This document shows, in pieces, positions 25,299 to 34,603 of a stretch of DNA of 64,000 nt. Below the pieces are notes generated by a model. That model was not told where the DNA came from and searched no databases. It saw only the letters and a program-made list of their open reading frames with translations. Within the stretch, counting starts at the first letter, position 1, and the number at the start of each line of letters is the position of its first letter. A program made the position numbers and the translations under genes. Origin of the DNA: Acinetobacter sp. 10FS3-1 (GTDB lineage: Bacteria; Pseudomonadota; Gammaproteobacteria; Pseudomonadales; Moraxellaceae); contig NZ_CP039144.1 of assembly GCF_013343215.1 (NCBI RefSeq), forward strand, positions 331,495-395,494. The letters are read 5' to 3'.

Positions 25299-26207
25299 TT
25301 AGATATCCGCAGTCAAAATATCAGCAATGGTTAGACCTACTGGTAGATTTACCGTATCACCGGTACGCATGGTGTTAATGTATTTCCAGAAAAGAATCCG
25401 GTCACTTGGCGTTAAGCGCAGCATAATATAGAGATACTTCTCTTCTGCTTCTTTGGCAGATCGAACAGACCGCACCGGGGTATCAGCAAACTTGTACCCA
25501 AGTTCATCAATAAATGCTTTGTAAAGCGTGACCTTTTTCCCGATAACACCATCATTCAAGGTGATTTTGCGAGCCAAGTAAGCCGAGAACAATTCACTAT
25601 GGCGTTGATGGTTCTGGAAATAGGCATCAGCTAAAGCTTTACTGGAAACGTCTCGATAAATCCGCAGCGAGCCAACACTTGTGTAGTTTACCCGCCCGAT
25701 CAGACCAATATTTTTTACATTGTCTGGCAGCAATGTGTACAACTTCGGATTGTACCTGTACTTGAGGTTGACCCCCATTTTTTGTATATCGGTTGCCTTA
25801 TGCTCACTAAGTTTTTGTTTAGCTGTTTTACCCGCAGTGATCTGACGGACCCGAATCGTATCTTTTGCCGGAGTTGATTGCACCGGTGCAGTCATAGGAG
25901 CTTTTGGCTTTACCTTCTCTGAGGCTTTCATTGGGGTTTTCACAGATTCCTGAGTAACAGATTTTGATGTTTCAGGTTTATTTTGAGTAGCTTGCTTCTG
26001 CGCCCATTCCTTCGGGAAATGGATACGCATTAATTTGTCGATTTCATCTGGTGTCGGGTATTTTTCAGGCAGCTTGGCCGAAGATACAGGCGCAATATTT
26101 TTTTCTTTGCTTTCCTGAGGTTGTGTATTGTCTTGTGCCTTTTCTGCGAAAGTTACACTGCTCAACAAACTACTTAAACTTAGTGCTAAAAAAGTGTGTT
26201 TAAACAT
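25299..26207 (-). CDS. Exported protein with a disordered linker (302 aa)
   Basis: The ATG at 26207 opens a signal peptide (MFKHTFLALSLSSLLSSVTF, then AEKA) and is preferred to the in-frame ATG at 26255. Residues 25-130 are Lys/Pro/Thr-rich and probably disordered (KPKAPMTAPVQSTPAKD). The C-terminal 150 residues form a domain with YTSVGSLRIYRDVSSKALAD and end in VNLPVGLTIADILTADI. The layout is typical of a periplasmic protein tethering or spanning the envelope, such as transfer-apparatus accessories, but I cannot assign it. Confidence 0.7.
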   Translation of the reverse strand: MFKHTFLALSLSSLLSSVTFAEKAQDNTQPQESKEKNIAPVSSAKLPEKYPTPDEIDKLMRIHFPKEWAQKQATQNKPETSKSVTQESVKTPMKASEKVKPKAPMTAPVQSTPAKDTIRVRQITAGKTAKQKLSEHKATDIQKMGVNLKYRYNPKLYTLLPDNVKNIGLIGRVNYTSVGSLRIYRDVSSKALADAYFQNHQRHSELFSAYLARKITLNDGVIGKKVTLYKAFIDELGYKFADTPVRSVRSAKEAEEKYLYIMLRLTPSDRILFWKYINTMRTGDTVNLPVGLTIADILTADI

Positions 26208-26422
26208 ATAAATATTTTCCAATCTTGGCTGAAAGCTCAAGTTATTAAAAGCCAAGTAAATATAGCAGTTTAATCACTAAAAATAAAAACAATCTAAACC
26301 GTAAATTAGTCGCTTTAAATTTGTAATATATATGTTGATTATATCTAGGTTTTTATCAACAGTTTTGATAATGTGAATGCCATTAATTACACACCAAAAA
26401 CCACTATTTAAGGGTTGATTTG

Positions 26423-27739
26423 ATGGTTTCAGAGCTACTCACTCCTGATGAAATTGAACGCATCGAACAAGATAAAAAGTTCTATCAATTTCAAGAAAAA
26501 TTACAAAAGGCTAAATTGGCTGCGGGTATCCCTTTAGTTCAGTTTGACTATGATTCCCGGTTTAACATGATTAAGCGCGTGGATTGGTTGAAGAAAATTG
26601 AGTCTAATGTCCAGGCTCGTTTAAACATGAGCTATGAAAAGCAAACTCTGATTACCTCAAACACCCCTGATTTTGAAGATGCAAAAAAGCTAATCTATAA
26701 AGAAGAGAATACTCGTAAAGATTTACATATTTTCCTGGCGAAAATTAAAGAAAAGATCAGCAGTATTGTCAGCAGCCGGAAAGGGCTTCCTTTACTTGCA
26801 ATCCAGTGGAAAAACCATGCTGCCAAGATTGCCAGATATGACTATGATTTATATTTCCTTTCTCCAACTTATCAGAATCATTTTGCGTTTATCCGTCCTG
26901 AATTTGATGAACAGGATTTTGAAATAATCCAGGAAATTTATAATAGCTTTCTTTCCCCTACTGACCTAATTAATGCTTTCTCTAAATTTTTGGGAATAGA
27001 TGCAACCAAAATAGTTGTCGCTTGTTCTAATCAGCGTTTTAATGGCATCGAAATATGGGTGTCGAATGAAGCTAAAATCTATGAAAGTTTTAAAAATAAT
27101 AAGTGTATAGAATATATAGACTTTGATAATTCATTTGTTCTGAAATACGACAATAGCTTCATTGATTGTTTTGTGGAATCAGATACTTTTAAGAATATTG
27201 ATGTATGGATTGACCCGCTTTCCTTAGAAATATTTGTGAAGCGTACTACCATGCCATTAAATATTAATCGTGTTTTGGATTTCCCAGAATTGCTGAATAT
27301 TGAATATATACCTCTAGTGGCATTTGATTATTCTCTTAAAGTACATTTAATAGATATTCCATCAATAATTAAACAGATTAACGATATATTACCTACTGTA
27401 ATTATTCGTGATATTTTTGCATACGATGGCAAAGATTTTGAATTAATCCCCTGTACCCAGGATACAATTTGGACATTCGCAAATTTAGTCTTATTTTCAC
27501 TCAGCAACGATAGTGCTAATGGGCGATTTATCTTTGTTTATAATGTCGAAAAACGCACACTCAGCAAGTTTGAATATAGACAGTCTTTCAGCTTTGATGA
27601 TCTAATCAAATTGGTATCTGAAACCCTAGAATATTTAAGGATTTCGGGTTTTGAACTCTATAGTCCTGACAAGCTCATAGAAAAGTACGATAATCAGGGA
27701 AGAAGGAACGCCGATGGCACTGCCATCAGATTAACTTGA
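26423..27739 (+). CDS. Unknown protein (438 aa)
   Basis: The ATG at 26423 has AAGGG ten bases upstream. The product is a soluble helical protein beginning MVSELLTPDEIERIEQDKKF, with an amphipathic N-terminal helix region (KEENTRKDLHIFLAKIKEK) and a more hydrophobic, aromatic C-terminal half. AT content rises in its second half. The DUF2726 gene follows 18 bases later, so the two probably form an operon. No family is recognised. Confidence 0.7.
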   Translation: MVSELLTPDEIERIEQDKKFYQFQEKLQKAKLAAGIPLVQFDYDSRFNMIKRVDWLKKIESNVQARLNMSYEKQTLITSNTPDFEDAKKLIYKEENTRKDLHIFLAKIKEKISSIVSSRKGLPLLAIQWKNHAAKIARYDYDLYFLSPTYQNHFAFIRPEFDEQDFEIIQEIYNSFLSPTDLINAFSKFLGIDATKIVVACSNQRFNGIEIWVSNEAKIYESFKNNKCIEYIDFDNSFVLKYDNSFIDCFVESDTFKNIDVWIDPLSLEIFVKRTTMPLNINRVLDFPELLNIEYIPLVAFDYSLKVHLIDIPSIIKQINDILPTVIIRDIFAYDGKDFELIPCTQDTIWTFANLVLFSLSNDSANGRFIFVYNVEKRTLSKFEYRQSFSFDDLIKLVSETLEYLRISGFELYSPDKLIEKYDNQGRRNADGTAIRLT

Positions 27740-27757
27740 TGTTTTAGGTTTAATTTT

Positions 27758-28234
27758 ATGACACTGGTTGGCTCAGTTTTTTTGACAGTTTCAATCGTAT
27801 CAGGGCTTATTTTAATTTGGTTAATGATTAAGCCAAAGAAACGTATTGGCTTTGAAAACTGTAAGAAAATTTATACTGATATTAAAGCGAAGAAAATTCT
27901 TACAGTAAAAGAAAGACCTATGTATTACGATTTAGTTAAAGCATGCCCTTCTAATTTAATTGTTTTATGCCAGGTAAGTTTTAACTCTATGATTACAACT
28001 CGCAATATTGCGCGAAGAAATGAATTTAATCGTGCAGCATGTGATTATTGTCTGTGTGATAAAGATTTCAACCCGGTACTTGTTCTTGAATTAGATGATC
28101 GCAGTCATCTTTATCATAAAGAGCGTGATATTAAACGAGACACTTTATTAAATAGTGCCGGTATTCCAGTTATTCGATTTACCGAGCGTCCTAGTATTAG
28201 TGAGCTTAAAAAAGCAATTAGAAATGCAATTTAG
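27758..28234 (+). CDS. Membrane-anchored DUF2726-type protein
   Basis: An N-terminal transmembrane helix (residues 4-24, LVGSVFLTVSIVSGLILIWL) is followed by a domain matching DUF2726: YDLVKACPSNLIVLCQVSF, then VLVLELDDRSHLYHKERD and a final SAGIPVIRF. The D...H..ERD..R arrangement resembles Vsr/PD-(D/E)XK nuclease folds, and the family is thought to act on DNA or RNA. That activity is inferred, not shown. It follows 26423-27739 closely and precedes the H-NS-like gene. Confidence 0.75.
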   Translation: MTLVGSVFLTVSIVSGLILIWLMIKPKKRIGFENCKKIYTDIKAKKILTVKERPMYYDLVKACPSNLIVLCQVSFNSMITTRNIARRNEFNRAACDYCLCDKDFNPVLVLELDDRSHLYHKERDIKRDTLLNSAGIPVIRFTERPSISELKKAIRNAI

Positions 28235-28335
28235 TTTCAATATAAGTTTATTGTTTATTGCATTAAATATAGTAATAGTTTTAAATGTACGCAAAATCTG
28301 TATTACATATTAAAGTTATATAATTGGAGTGAATC

Positions 28336-28722
28336 ATGTCTAATTTAAAAGAGACAAAAGCAGAAGATATTGATTTGAGTAATCTAACAGTAGAACAGTT
28401 AAAAGATATGCAGCACCAAATTGAAATTGAATTGCAAAATAAAGAGCGTGAAGAAGTTATTGGCTTATATGAGGTAATGGAATCTCAAGCTCAGGCATTA
28501 GGTTTTGAAAACTTAGAAGCCCTCCGTGCTAAATATGATGAATATATTGCTGAAAAGAAAAAATCTTCTAAACGTCGTACCCCTGTAGTGCCTGTTTACC
28601 GTAACAAGGCAAATGAAAAAGAAACCTGGACTGGTCGCGGTAAGCCGCCACGTTGGTTGAATAATATTGCTCAAGAGCGTGGTGTAGACGTTTCTACGAT
28701 CTTAGAAGAGTTCCGTATTTAA
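28336..28722 (+). CDS. H-NS-family nucleoid-associated protein
   Basis: The N-terminal helices (LTVEQLKDMQHQIEIELQNK) form the oligomerisation domain. The C-terminal domain carries TWTGRGKPPRWL, the H-NS DNA-binding loop that inserts in AT-rich minor grooves. Its 128-residue length is normal. Plasmid-borne H-NS homologues silence horizontally acquired AT-rich DNA and lower plasmid cost; the AT-rich lasso cluster and the 36-kb desert here would be natural targets. The gene is monocistronic with a GGAG RBS and a terminator. Confidence 0.9.
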   Translation: MSNLKETKAEDIDLSNLTVEQLKDMQHQIEIELQNKEREEVIGLYEVMESQAQALGFENLEALRAKYDEYIAEKKKSSKRRTPVVPVYRNKANEKETWTGRGKPPRWLNNIAQERGVDVSTILEEFRI

Positions 28723-28745
28723 TCGGACACACTCTTATTAAGAAG

Positions 28746-28772
28746 CCCTCAGTTTTTTTGAGGGTTTTTTTT
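28746..28772 (+). terminator. Intrinsic terminator of the H-NS-like gene
   Basis: CCCTCA and TGAGGG pair around a T-rich loop, followed by eight Ts. Confidence 0.85.
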
Positions 28773-28876
28773 GATCTTTTACTATGGTTTTAAATAGATT
28801 TTAACCCATAATATGAGAATGCCAACTTATTACTCAATATTATAGTTGCCAAAAATTAACGTAGAGTAGTCAACCT

Positions 28877-29395
28877 ATGCAATCAAATCAAAATGAAAGC
28901 GTCCATGACGCGAAAGCGGTTAAACCGCAGAAGGATAAAATTATTGGTCTAAGCACACGCCTAGCTGATGGTACTGTTGCTTCGGGATGGAAAATCATTG
29001 CGACAGAATTTGGATACCACTTGTTCAATATCATCACCATTTTATTGCTGCTTATTATAGTAGCTTGTAATTGGTCTGATGCGTCAAAAGGACAGGTATT
29101 AGAAGTTGCCCGGATTATCAAAAGTTTTAGTATTTACGGCTTTTTCCTCGCATTCTGGGCGGGATGGCATCAGCGACTATTCGCCAACACTGCTTATTTC
29201 ACCGGGTTACTCCTTCTTTATTTCCTAATTCTACAATTATTAAGTAATTCAATGTACGGCAGCATGGCGCAGCTCGCTATTATTTGCCTGTTCCAGTTCT
29301 GTTTCCTGGCATTAGTTTTGGCTCTGGCTACTATGTTCTGCCAGAATCGCGGTATCAGCCCGATTTCTTCAATTACTAATAATCAATATCAATAG
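28877..29395 (+). CDS. Unknown membrane protein (172 aa)
   Basis: A basic, polar N-terminus (about 45 residues) is followed by about four hydrophobic helices: FNIITILLLLIIVACNWS, then SIYGFFLAFWAGW, YFTGLLLLYFLILQLL and LAIICLFQFCFLALVLALAT. This suggests an inner-membrane protein with both ends in the cytoplasm. It ends in a bidirectional terminator. A transfer-apparatus or surface-exclusion role is possible for a plasmid but not supported by any motif. Confidence 0.7.
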   Translation: MQSNQNESVHDAKAVKPQKDKIIGLSTRLADGTVASGWKIIATEFGYHLFNIITILLLLIIVACNWSDASKGQVLEVARIIKSFSIYGFFLAFWAGWHQRLFANTAYFTGLLLLYFLILQLLSNSMYGSMAQLAIICLFQFCFLALVLALATMFCQNRGISPISSITNNQYQ

Positions 29396-29428
29396 TGAAA
29401 TGAAGTGCTGCACAAAATATAAAATATA

Positions 29429-29458
29429 AAAAATGCCACCGATCAGGTGGCATTTTTT
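29429..29458. terminator. Bidirectional intrinsic terminator
   Basis: AATGCCACC and GGTGGCATT pair around GATCA with flanking A and T runs, between the convergent genes ending at 29395 and 29473. Confidence 0.9.
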
Positions 29459-29472
29459 ATATCTAAAAATTT

Positions 29473-30234
29473 TTAAGCCGGTTGCTGAACTACATCCTGA
29501 CCCTCTACAGGAGCTTGAACCTCTACAGGAGCTTGACCCTCTACAGGAGCTTGACCCTCTACAACCTGACCTTCTTGTGGTTGTGGCATTGGCTGTGGAA
29601 CTGTACCCACAGCATTTGGAGCCATCTGCATATTTTGTGGTTGTGAATCGTCAGCGATCAATGTAGCGCGTGGTGTTAAGATCAATGAAACGCTGTATTC
29701 GATGTTTGGATTCAGGTTGTCATACGAACCTAACAAGCTTTCGATCAGCTTTTTAGGATTTGAGGTCGTCATACGCTGACAGATATAAAGATGATGGTTG
29801 TTCGGACGACAATCAGTATTCACCGCAGCTTCCTGAGGGGCTAATTTGGTTGGAACCACCTCAAGCATAATGTCGTAACTGGTACTTGGCTTAACCTGTA
29901 ACGTGCGTGAAAGAATCATTAAATAATCATCAACAGCAGTCGTTTTACCGTATAAGCAGATTGAGTTATTGCCTTCCTGACAAAGATTCGGAACCACCTG
30001 TGTTTCATTATAGGCAGCAAGGATTTGATTTCGCTCGCTCTTAATTTTGCTGTTCTGGAACATAGCAAAGGCTACGACCGCAAGAAGGAATACCGTAGAA
30101 ACACCTAAAACAATGATTGGAGCCTTACTTGGTCCTTTTGGTTGTTGTGGTTTTGATGTTTGAGTTGGAGCTGCTTTAGTGCTTGCCACCTGAGATTTCA
30201 CAGGTGCTTTCTTTGGTTGATTATCTGTTGTCAT
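29473..30234 (-). CDS. Single-pass membrane protein with a short C-terminal repeat (253 aa)
   Basis: The N-terminal 35 residues are Lys/Pro/Gln-rich and cytoplasmic. One membrane helix follows (APIIVLGVSTVFLLAVVAFA). The periplasmic part has paired Cys residues. The C-terminus contains four short imperfect repeats of the type EGQAPVEGQAPVEVQAP, encoded by repeated DNA at about 29490-29565 that could change copy number by slippage. The family is unknown. Confidence 0.75.
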   Translation of the reverse strand: MTTDNQPKKAPVKSQVASTKAAPTQTSKPQQPKGPSKAPIIVLGVSTVFLLAVVAFAMFQNSKIKSERNQILAAYNETQVVPNLCQEGNNSICLYGKTTAVDDYLMILSRTLQVKPSTSYDIMLEVVPTKLAPQEAAVNTDCRPNNHHLYICQRMTTSNPKKLIESLLGSYDNLNPNIEYSVSLILTPRATLIADDSQPQNMQMAPNAVGTVPQPMPQPQEGQVVEGQAPVEGQAPVEVQAPVEGQDVVQQPA

Positions 30235-30368
30235 CGTTACTCACTTGAGTAGGGATAAATTCGCCTACCTAATTAGTTGTTTATTAAAAACATAGTGGTC
30301 TAACTGAACCGCAAGGCATTATATACAAATTAAGGATGTTCAGAAAAGAATCCAAACACCCTGTCTTT

Positions 30369-32912
30369 TTATTTGCGATCAGCAATTTCCTTACCGATCG
30401 TATTATCTTCATTATTCCAGTAACGACGATTACACTTACCGCACTTCCACATGAAATAATCGCTGTTATTTTTCTTGCTGAACATTTTGTACAGCTTCAA
30501 CTCACCTGAACAGCGCGAGCCGGTACAGCTTGCAGTATGACCGTCAACGATCTCTTCTTTTGGTGCAGCAGCTTTTTTGGCTTTATAAGCTTCATAGTCA
30601 GGTTCAGTACCGTTGGCAGCCACCGGGTAATAGGATTTACATGGATTCTTTTTGCGACTGATGTTTTCGCAAATAAAAGCAGTCCATTGAGTACCATCAC
30701 GATCACCGCTACGGAACCGGATATAGCCATCACATTCCAAGCACTTGTGAGTATGATCTCTACGCCACTTCTCAAAATTTGGCTCACCTGTCTCTGGTAT
30801 GTAATCGAAATATTCACCACACTTCGGTTTTGAGTTGTCTAGGGAGCCGGCGCAACGATAGTAAGCGCGGTCTTTTCCTGCATCATCTTTACCTTCAATC
30901 AAGATTAGCTTATGTGTTTCACATTTCAGGCATGTATGCGCAGTCTGGGTCTTTTTCCAACGAATACCTGGTTCACCGTTATTATCCGGCATACTGTGAC
31001 CACAGCCTTTATTGTTGCAACGCCAGTAAGCACGTTCAAATGACTTTTTGGTTTTACTATCTGTGCCGACATAAAGCCGGGGCATCATACGGCCGTTACA
31101 GTTAGGTTCTGTACATTTATGTAGTGGAATAGATGCCAGAACATTACGCTGAAAAACCTCACGTTCAACTTCGAGTGTCTGTTTATGAATATCAGACATG
31201 ATCTCAAGCCAGTTAGCTTTTCCAGACGCAATCGTATCCAGTGCTTTTTCCATCTTCGCGGTATAGTCGTAATTCACGAAGCTAAACTGGTCCTTGATGG
31301 TTTCGATCAGCTTGATACCGTTTGGATTGGCATGGATTTTTTGCTTCTTCTCACCAATAAACTCACGCTCATAAAGCTTCGCCAGAATAGTTGCGTAGGT
31401 AGATGGACGACCAATCCCTAGTTTTTCCAGTGCAGAAACTAACGATGCTTGGTTATAGCGTTTAGGTGTTGTGGTACGACGAGATTTCATCTGAACTTCA
31501 AGTGGTTTGATTACATCACCTTCTTTCAGATCATCTGGGATAGGGTTATTGAAAAGAGCAGCTTCCTCCTCCTTTTCTTCCTTAGCCTTCTCTTCATCAC
31601 TCAGGTCGATTTTTTGAGATTCAGTGAATTGCAGCCAACCTTTAGAAATCAGCTTTCTGGCACGAGCCACGAAATGCGCTGTACGTTGTTCAAGTTCACC
31701 ATTGATGGTCACAAAGACTTCTTTTTCCATGCGAACTTCACGTACATCATAGGTTGCTTCTTCGAGCTGAGAACATAGAGTACGGTTCCAGATCAGATCG
31801 TAGAGCTGCTTTTCTTTTGGGTCAGAAAATTGAATTTGAGTATTAAAGATACTGGTTGGACGGATAGCTTCGTGGGCTTCCTGTGCTGATGCCCCTGCTT
31901 GCCATTTACGCCCCACTACAATGATATCTTCTTTACGCCCATACGCTTTAATTTCTTCTATGGCTTCATCACTGAGGTTAGGCGAATCGGTACGATGATA
32001 AGTGATATGACCATCTTCAAACAGCTTTTGCGCATACTTCATCGTATCAGCCGGATACATACCTAATTGGGTAAAGGCTGTCTTTTGCAGAGTTGAGGTA
32101 ATAAACGGTTTAGCCGGAGCTGATGGTGACTGTTTATTTTTGATTGAAGTAACAGTCAGATCGGTAATTTTGGTTTTTAATTCCTCTACCATTGCCTTGT
32201 CAGTAATGTATTCCTGACCTGGACTAAACCAAGAATGGTTTTTTGATTCCCCGGCTTTAGGGTCCCATTTAGCCGACCAACCTTTATCAAAATTGCTGAA
32301 CAGCTCATAGTAAGCGGTAGGTTTGAAATCGCGGATATCAATTTCTTTTTCAACGATCAGTCGCAATGCCGGTGTCTGTACTCGACCTACGCTAGAAGTG
32401 AAACGGACAGCATCATGGACCACCTGATGTAATCCCCAACCAATACAACGATCTAGCAGTCGGCGGGTTTCCTGGGCAGCGACCAGGTGCATATCAATTT
32501 TTCGTGGATTTTGAATAGCTTTGATGATTTCATTTTTAGTGATCTCACCAAAAGTCACACGTTCATAGTCAGCGTCTTTCAGACCAAGCAAGACTTTTAA
32601 ATGCCAGGAAATACCTTCGCCTTCCCGGTCTAAGTCCGTTGCGAGAAAAACTTTTTCTACACGTTGAGCGGTATTCTTGAGCTTAATGGCAATGTTCTTT
32701 TTGCTTTCAGAAATAGCATAAATGCCTTTGAAGCCTGGAACTGTATAGCCTAAATCCTCAAACCCGCCTTTTCCTAAGTCTCGGATATGACCGGCACTTG
32801 CCATCACTTCATATTGACCAGGATATTCAGAATCCAGGTAGCCTTTAATTTTTTCGCATTTATTTGGTGATTCTACGATCACTAAATATTTTAGGTTCGC
32901 GCTCGCGCCCAT
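30369..32912 (-). CDS. Type IA DNA topoisomerase (topoisomerase I)
   Basis: The protein relaxes negatively supercoiled DNA. The Toprim domain is at the N-terminus (VIVESPNKCEKIK at 11-23, ATDLDREGEG at 91-100). The active-site Tyr305 is in HITYHRTDSPNLS. From about residue 600 there are four Cys-pair zinc modules, such as CTEPNCNGRM and CTGSRCSGELK. At 847 residues it is the size of chromosomal TopA. Plasmid-coded copies are common on large conjugative plasmids, where they may help single-strand transfer or supercoil balance. It is monocistronic and leftward. Confidence 0.93.
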   Translation of the reverse strand: MGASANLKYLVIVESPNKCEKIKGYLDSEYPGQYEVMASAGHIRDLGKGGFEDLGYTVPGFKGIYAISESKKNIAIKLKNTAQRVEKVFLATDLDREGEGISWHLKVLLGLKDADYERVTFGEITKNEIIKAIQNPRKIDMHLVAAQETRRLLDRCIGWGLHQVVHDAVRFTSSVGRVQTPALRLIVEKEIDIRDFKPTAYYELFSNFDKGWSAKWDPKAGESKNHSWFSPGQEYITDKAMVEELKTKITDLTVTSIKNKQSPSAPAKPFITSTLQKTAFTQLGMYPADTMKYAQKLFEDGHITYHRTDSPNLSDEAIEEIKAYGRKEDIIVVGRKWQAGASAQEAHEAIRPTSIFNTQIQFSDPKEKQLYDLIWNRTLCSQLEEATYDVREVRMEKEVFVTINGELEQRTAHFVARARKLISKGWLQFTESQKIDLSDEEKAKEEKEEEAALFNNPIPDDLKEGDVIKPLEVQMKSRRTTTPKRYNQASLVSALEKLGIGRPSTYATILAKLYEREFIGEKKQKIHANPNGIKLIETIKDQFSFVNYDYTAKMEKALDTIASGKANWLEIMSDIHKQTLEVEREVFQRNVLASIPLHKCTEPNCNGRMMPRLYVGTDSKTKKSFERAYWRCNNKGCGHSMPDNNGEPGIRWKKTQTAHTCLKCETHKLILIEGKDDAGKDRAYYRCAGSLDNSKPKCGEYFDYIPETGEPNFEKWRRDHTHKCLECDGYIRFRSGDRDGTQWTAFICENISRKKNPCKSYYPVAANGTEPDYEAYKAKKAAAPKEEIVDGHTASCTGSRCSGELKLYKMFSKKNNSDYFMWKCGKCNRRYWNNEDNTIGKEIADRK

Positions 32913-33096
32913 CTTTAATTAATCTCCGTACTATGCCTAACAGGTCATATCACGTAGATAATACATTAGAAATCAAAAAATGTGGGGATGAATTTGGTTT
33001 TATAGTTTTCAAATCCACCTATAACTTAATTACGTGAATACGCTGAACTTATGTTATATTTTTGCTCGATTTTACCTGTTCGGAAAATTCTCAAAG

Positions 33097-33663
33097 ATGA
33101 ATAAAATACTATCTATCGCTTTCGCTGTAATATCTACTTTTGGTTTAACCGCATGCAACAAATCATTATCAGAAGAAGAAGCGCGTTTAAATGAAATTGT
33201 TTCTAAAACCCAAACCACAGAAAAAGCACGTACTGTCGAGTGGTATCAGAGCAATGACTTTGTTCGTAACGATGTGCTCAAAACCTGTTTGAATATGGTG
33301 GAGCGTAAAGTTGCCGAAGTAAATGCCATCGGTGGTGAACTCAAATATGAAGATATCGACAAACAAGTAAATAAAAACCTTGATTGCTTAAATGCGCGTC
33401 AGGCGAATATCAATATTGAAGCCGAGCTTGATAAAAGCCGTATCACTTATAATGAATATAATAAGCGTTTAAACCAGTACCCTAAAGAATCTGAAAAAGT
33501 AGTGCTTACCGAAGAAGAGCGTAAACAAGCCCAAGCCTATATGAATGAGGTGATGAAAGACATGGATAAAAACCAGGTTGCTCGCCAGGGTGAAGAACAG
33601 TTTGACCAATTAAGAAAGCTTGCTGAACAAGAAGTTAAAACAGCACAAGCAGAATCAAATTAA
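33097..33663 (+). CDS. Lipoprotein resembling entry-exclusion EexN
   Basis: The ATG at 33097 opens a lipoprotein signal (MNKILSIAFAVISTFGLTAC); an earlier in-frame ATG at 33034 would bury it. After the lipid-modified Cys, residues include ARTVEWYQSNDFVRNDVLKT, then CLN and later NLDCLNARQAN. EexN-type proteins share a VxWYxxN..R...L..C pattern and a second C-N-A motif. These block redundant conjugative uptake. The assignment is by eye and moderate; the C-terminal half is a long charged helix unlike short EexN proteins. The SNase gene follows 86 bases later. Confidence 0.55.
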   Translation: MNKILSIAFAVISTFGLTACNKSLSEEEARLNEIVSKTQTTEKARTVEWYQSNDFVRNDVLKTCLNMVERKVAEVNAIGGELKYEDIDKQVNKNLDCLNARQANINIEAELDKSRITYNEYNKRLNQYPKESEKVVLTEEERKQAQAYMNEVMKDMDKNQVARQGEEQFDQLRKLAEQEVKTAQAESN

Positions 33664-33672
33664 TCAAAAACA

Positions 33673-33702
33673 TTGACTTATGCCATGTTTTGTGGGTATA
33701 AT
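33673..33702 (+). promoter_or_regulatory. Promoter of the thermonuclease gene, shared-spacer family
   Basis: TTGACTTATGCCATGTTTT is followed by TATAAT at 33697-33702 with an 18-base spacer. The downstream leader contains a small inverted repeat (CTGTT-CTA-ACAG). Confidence 0.75.
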
Positions 33703-33749
33703 CTGTTCTAACAGAGAAGTTATCCTGTTCTAAAAAGGTATAGCAATAA

Positions 33750-34250
33750 ATGAAACGTCTATCAGCAATAACAATTGGTTTAACAATCGCTTGCAGCATG
33801 CAAGCTCACGCAGATTTCTCAGGTAAGGTCGTCCGTATTTCTGATGGTGACACTATTACCGTTTTGGATGGTCGCAACCAACAACAACGCATTCGCTTCA
33901 ACCAGATTGATGCACCGGAAAGCTCACAAGCATTTGGTCAGAAGTCTCGCCAAAATATCAGCTACATTCACAACCAGTACGTGTATGTGGTGGAAGATAG
34001 CCGAGATCGTTATGGTCGTGTATTGGGTACAGTGTATTTAATGCAGAATGGTAAGGCTCCGGCACTGAAATTCCGCAATAGCATAAACTATAAACAGGTT
34101 AAAGACGGCTATGCTTGGGTTTATCGTCAATATATGAAAGACCCTACTTTATTGGTCGATGAAAACAATGCACGAGCGAATAAGCGCGGTTTATGGGCTG
34201 ACCCTCACCCTGTCGCGCCGTGGGATTATCGCAAATCAAAGAAATCATAA
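33750..34250 (+). CDS. Exported thermonuclease (SNase family)
   Basis: A signal peptide (first 21 residues, ending QAHA) directs export. The SNase fold shows VVRISDGDTITVLD, RFNQIDAPES with a catalytic Arg-Asp neighbourhood, and RDRYGRVLGTVYL, with a family-typical ending NARANKRGLWADPHPVAPWD. These calcium-dependent nucleases hydrolyse DNA and RNA. Exported SNases are frequent on conjugative plasmids, probably acting on DNA outside the cytoplasm. It has its own promoter from a family shared with at least two other genes here and a strong terminator. Confidence 0.9.
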   Translation: MKRLSAITIGLTIACSMQAHADFSGKVVRISDGDTITVLDGRNQQQRIRFNQIDAPESSQAFGQKSRQNISYIHNQYVYVVEDSRDRYGRVLGTVYLMQNGKAPALKFRNSINYKQVKDGYAWVYRQYMKDPTLLVDENNARANKRGLWADPHPVAPWDYRKSKKS

Positions 34251-34265
34251 GCCTGATGTGAGCTT

Positions 34266-34293
34266 AAAGGTGATCGGAAATCCGATCACTTTT
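34266..34293 (+). terminator. Intrinsic terminator of the thermonuclease gene
   Basis: GTGATCGGA and TCCGATCAC pair with a two- to four-base loop and a short T run. The gap to 34603 also holds an inverted repeat GACTTATC / GATAAGTC (34325-34354), preceded by TTGACT, which might be a diverged version of the shared promoter. Confidence 0.75.
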
Positions 34294-34603
34294 ATGCGAG
34301 AAAAAAGTCAAGAGTTTAAGAATTGACTTATCCTGCCAAGCCTGTTGATAAGTCCGTGGATATGTAACAAAATAGAAAATTAATTCCAACTAAAACATTA
34401 ATTTATACATATTGATCAAAAAACAACCTATTAAAATCAATGATTATTTTGAGTTATTTTTCTGTGACAATTGTAGCGAAAATATTGTCTATTTCGGTCA
34501 ATGTTTTATGGTGAAAAAAGCTTAAAGAGTTTAAATGTATTATAATATCCTTGCAGCTTTTTTTAATCTGCGTTGAAGTTTAGATATGGGATTGCACTAA
34601 AAA

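Noticed and set aside
30537..31778. Several ORFs opposite the topoisomerase gene
   Set aside because: They are antisense shadows of a clear topoisomerase I frame, with Cys/His-rich artefacts from its zinc-finger codons.
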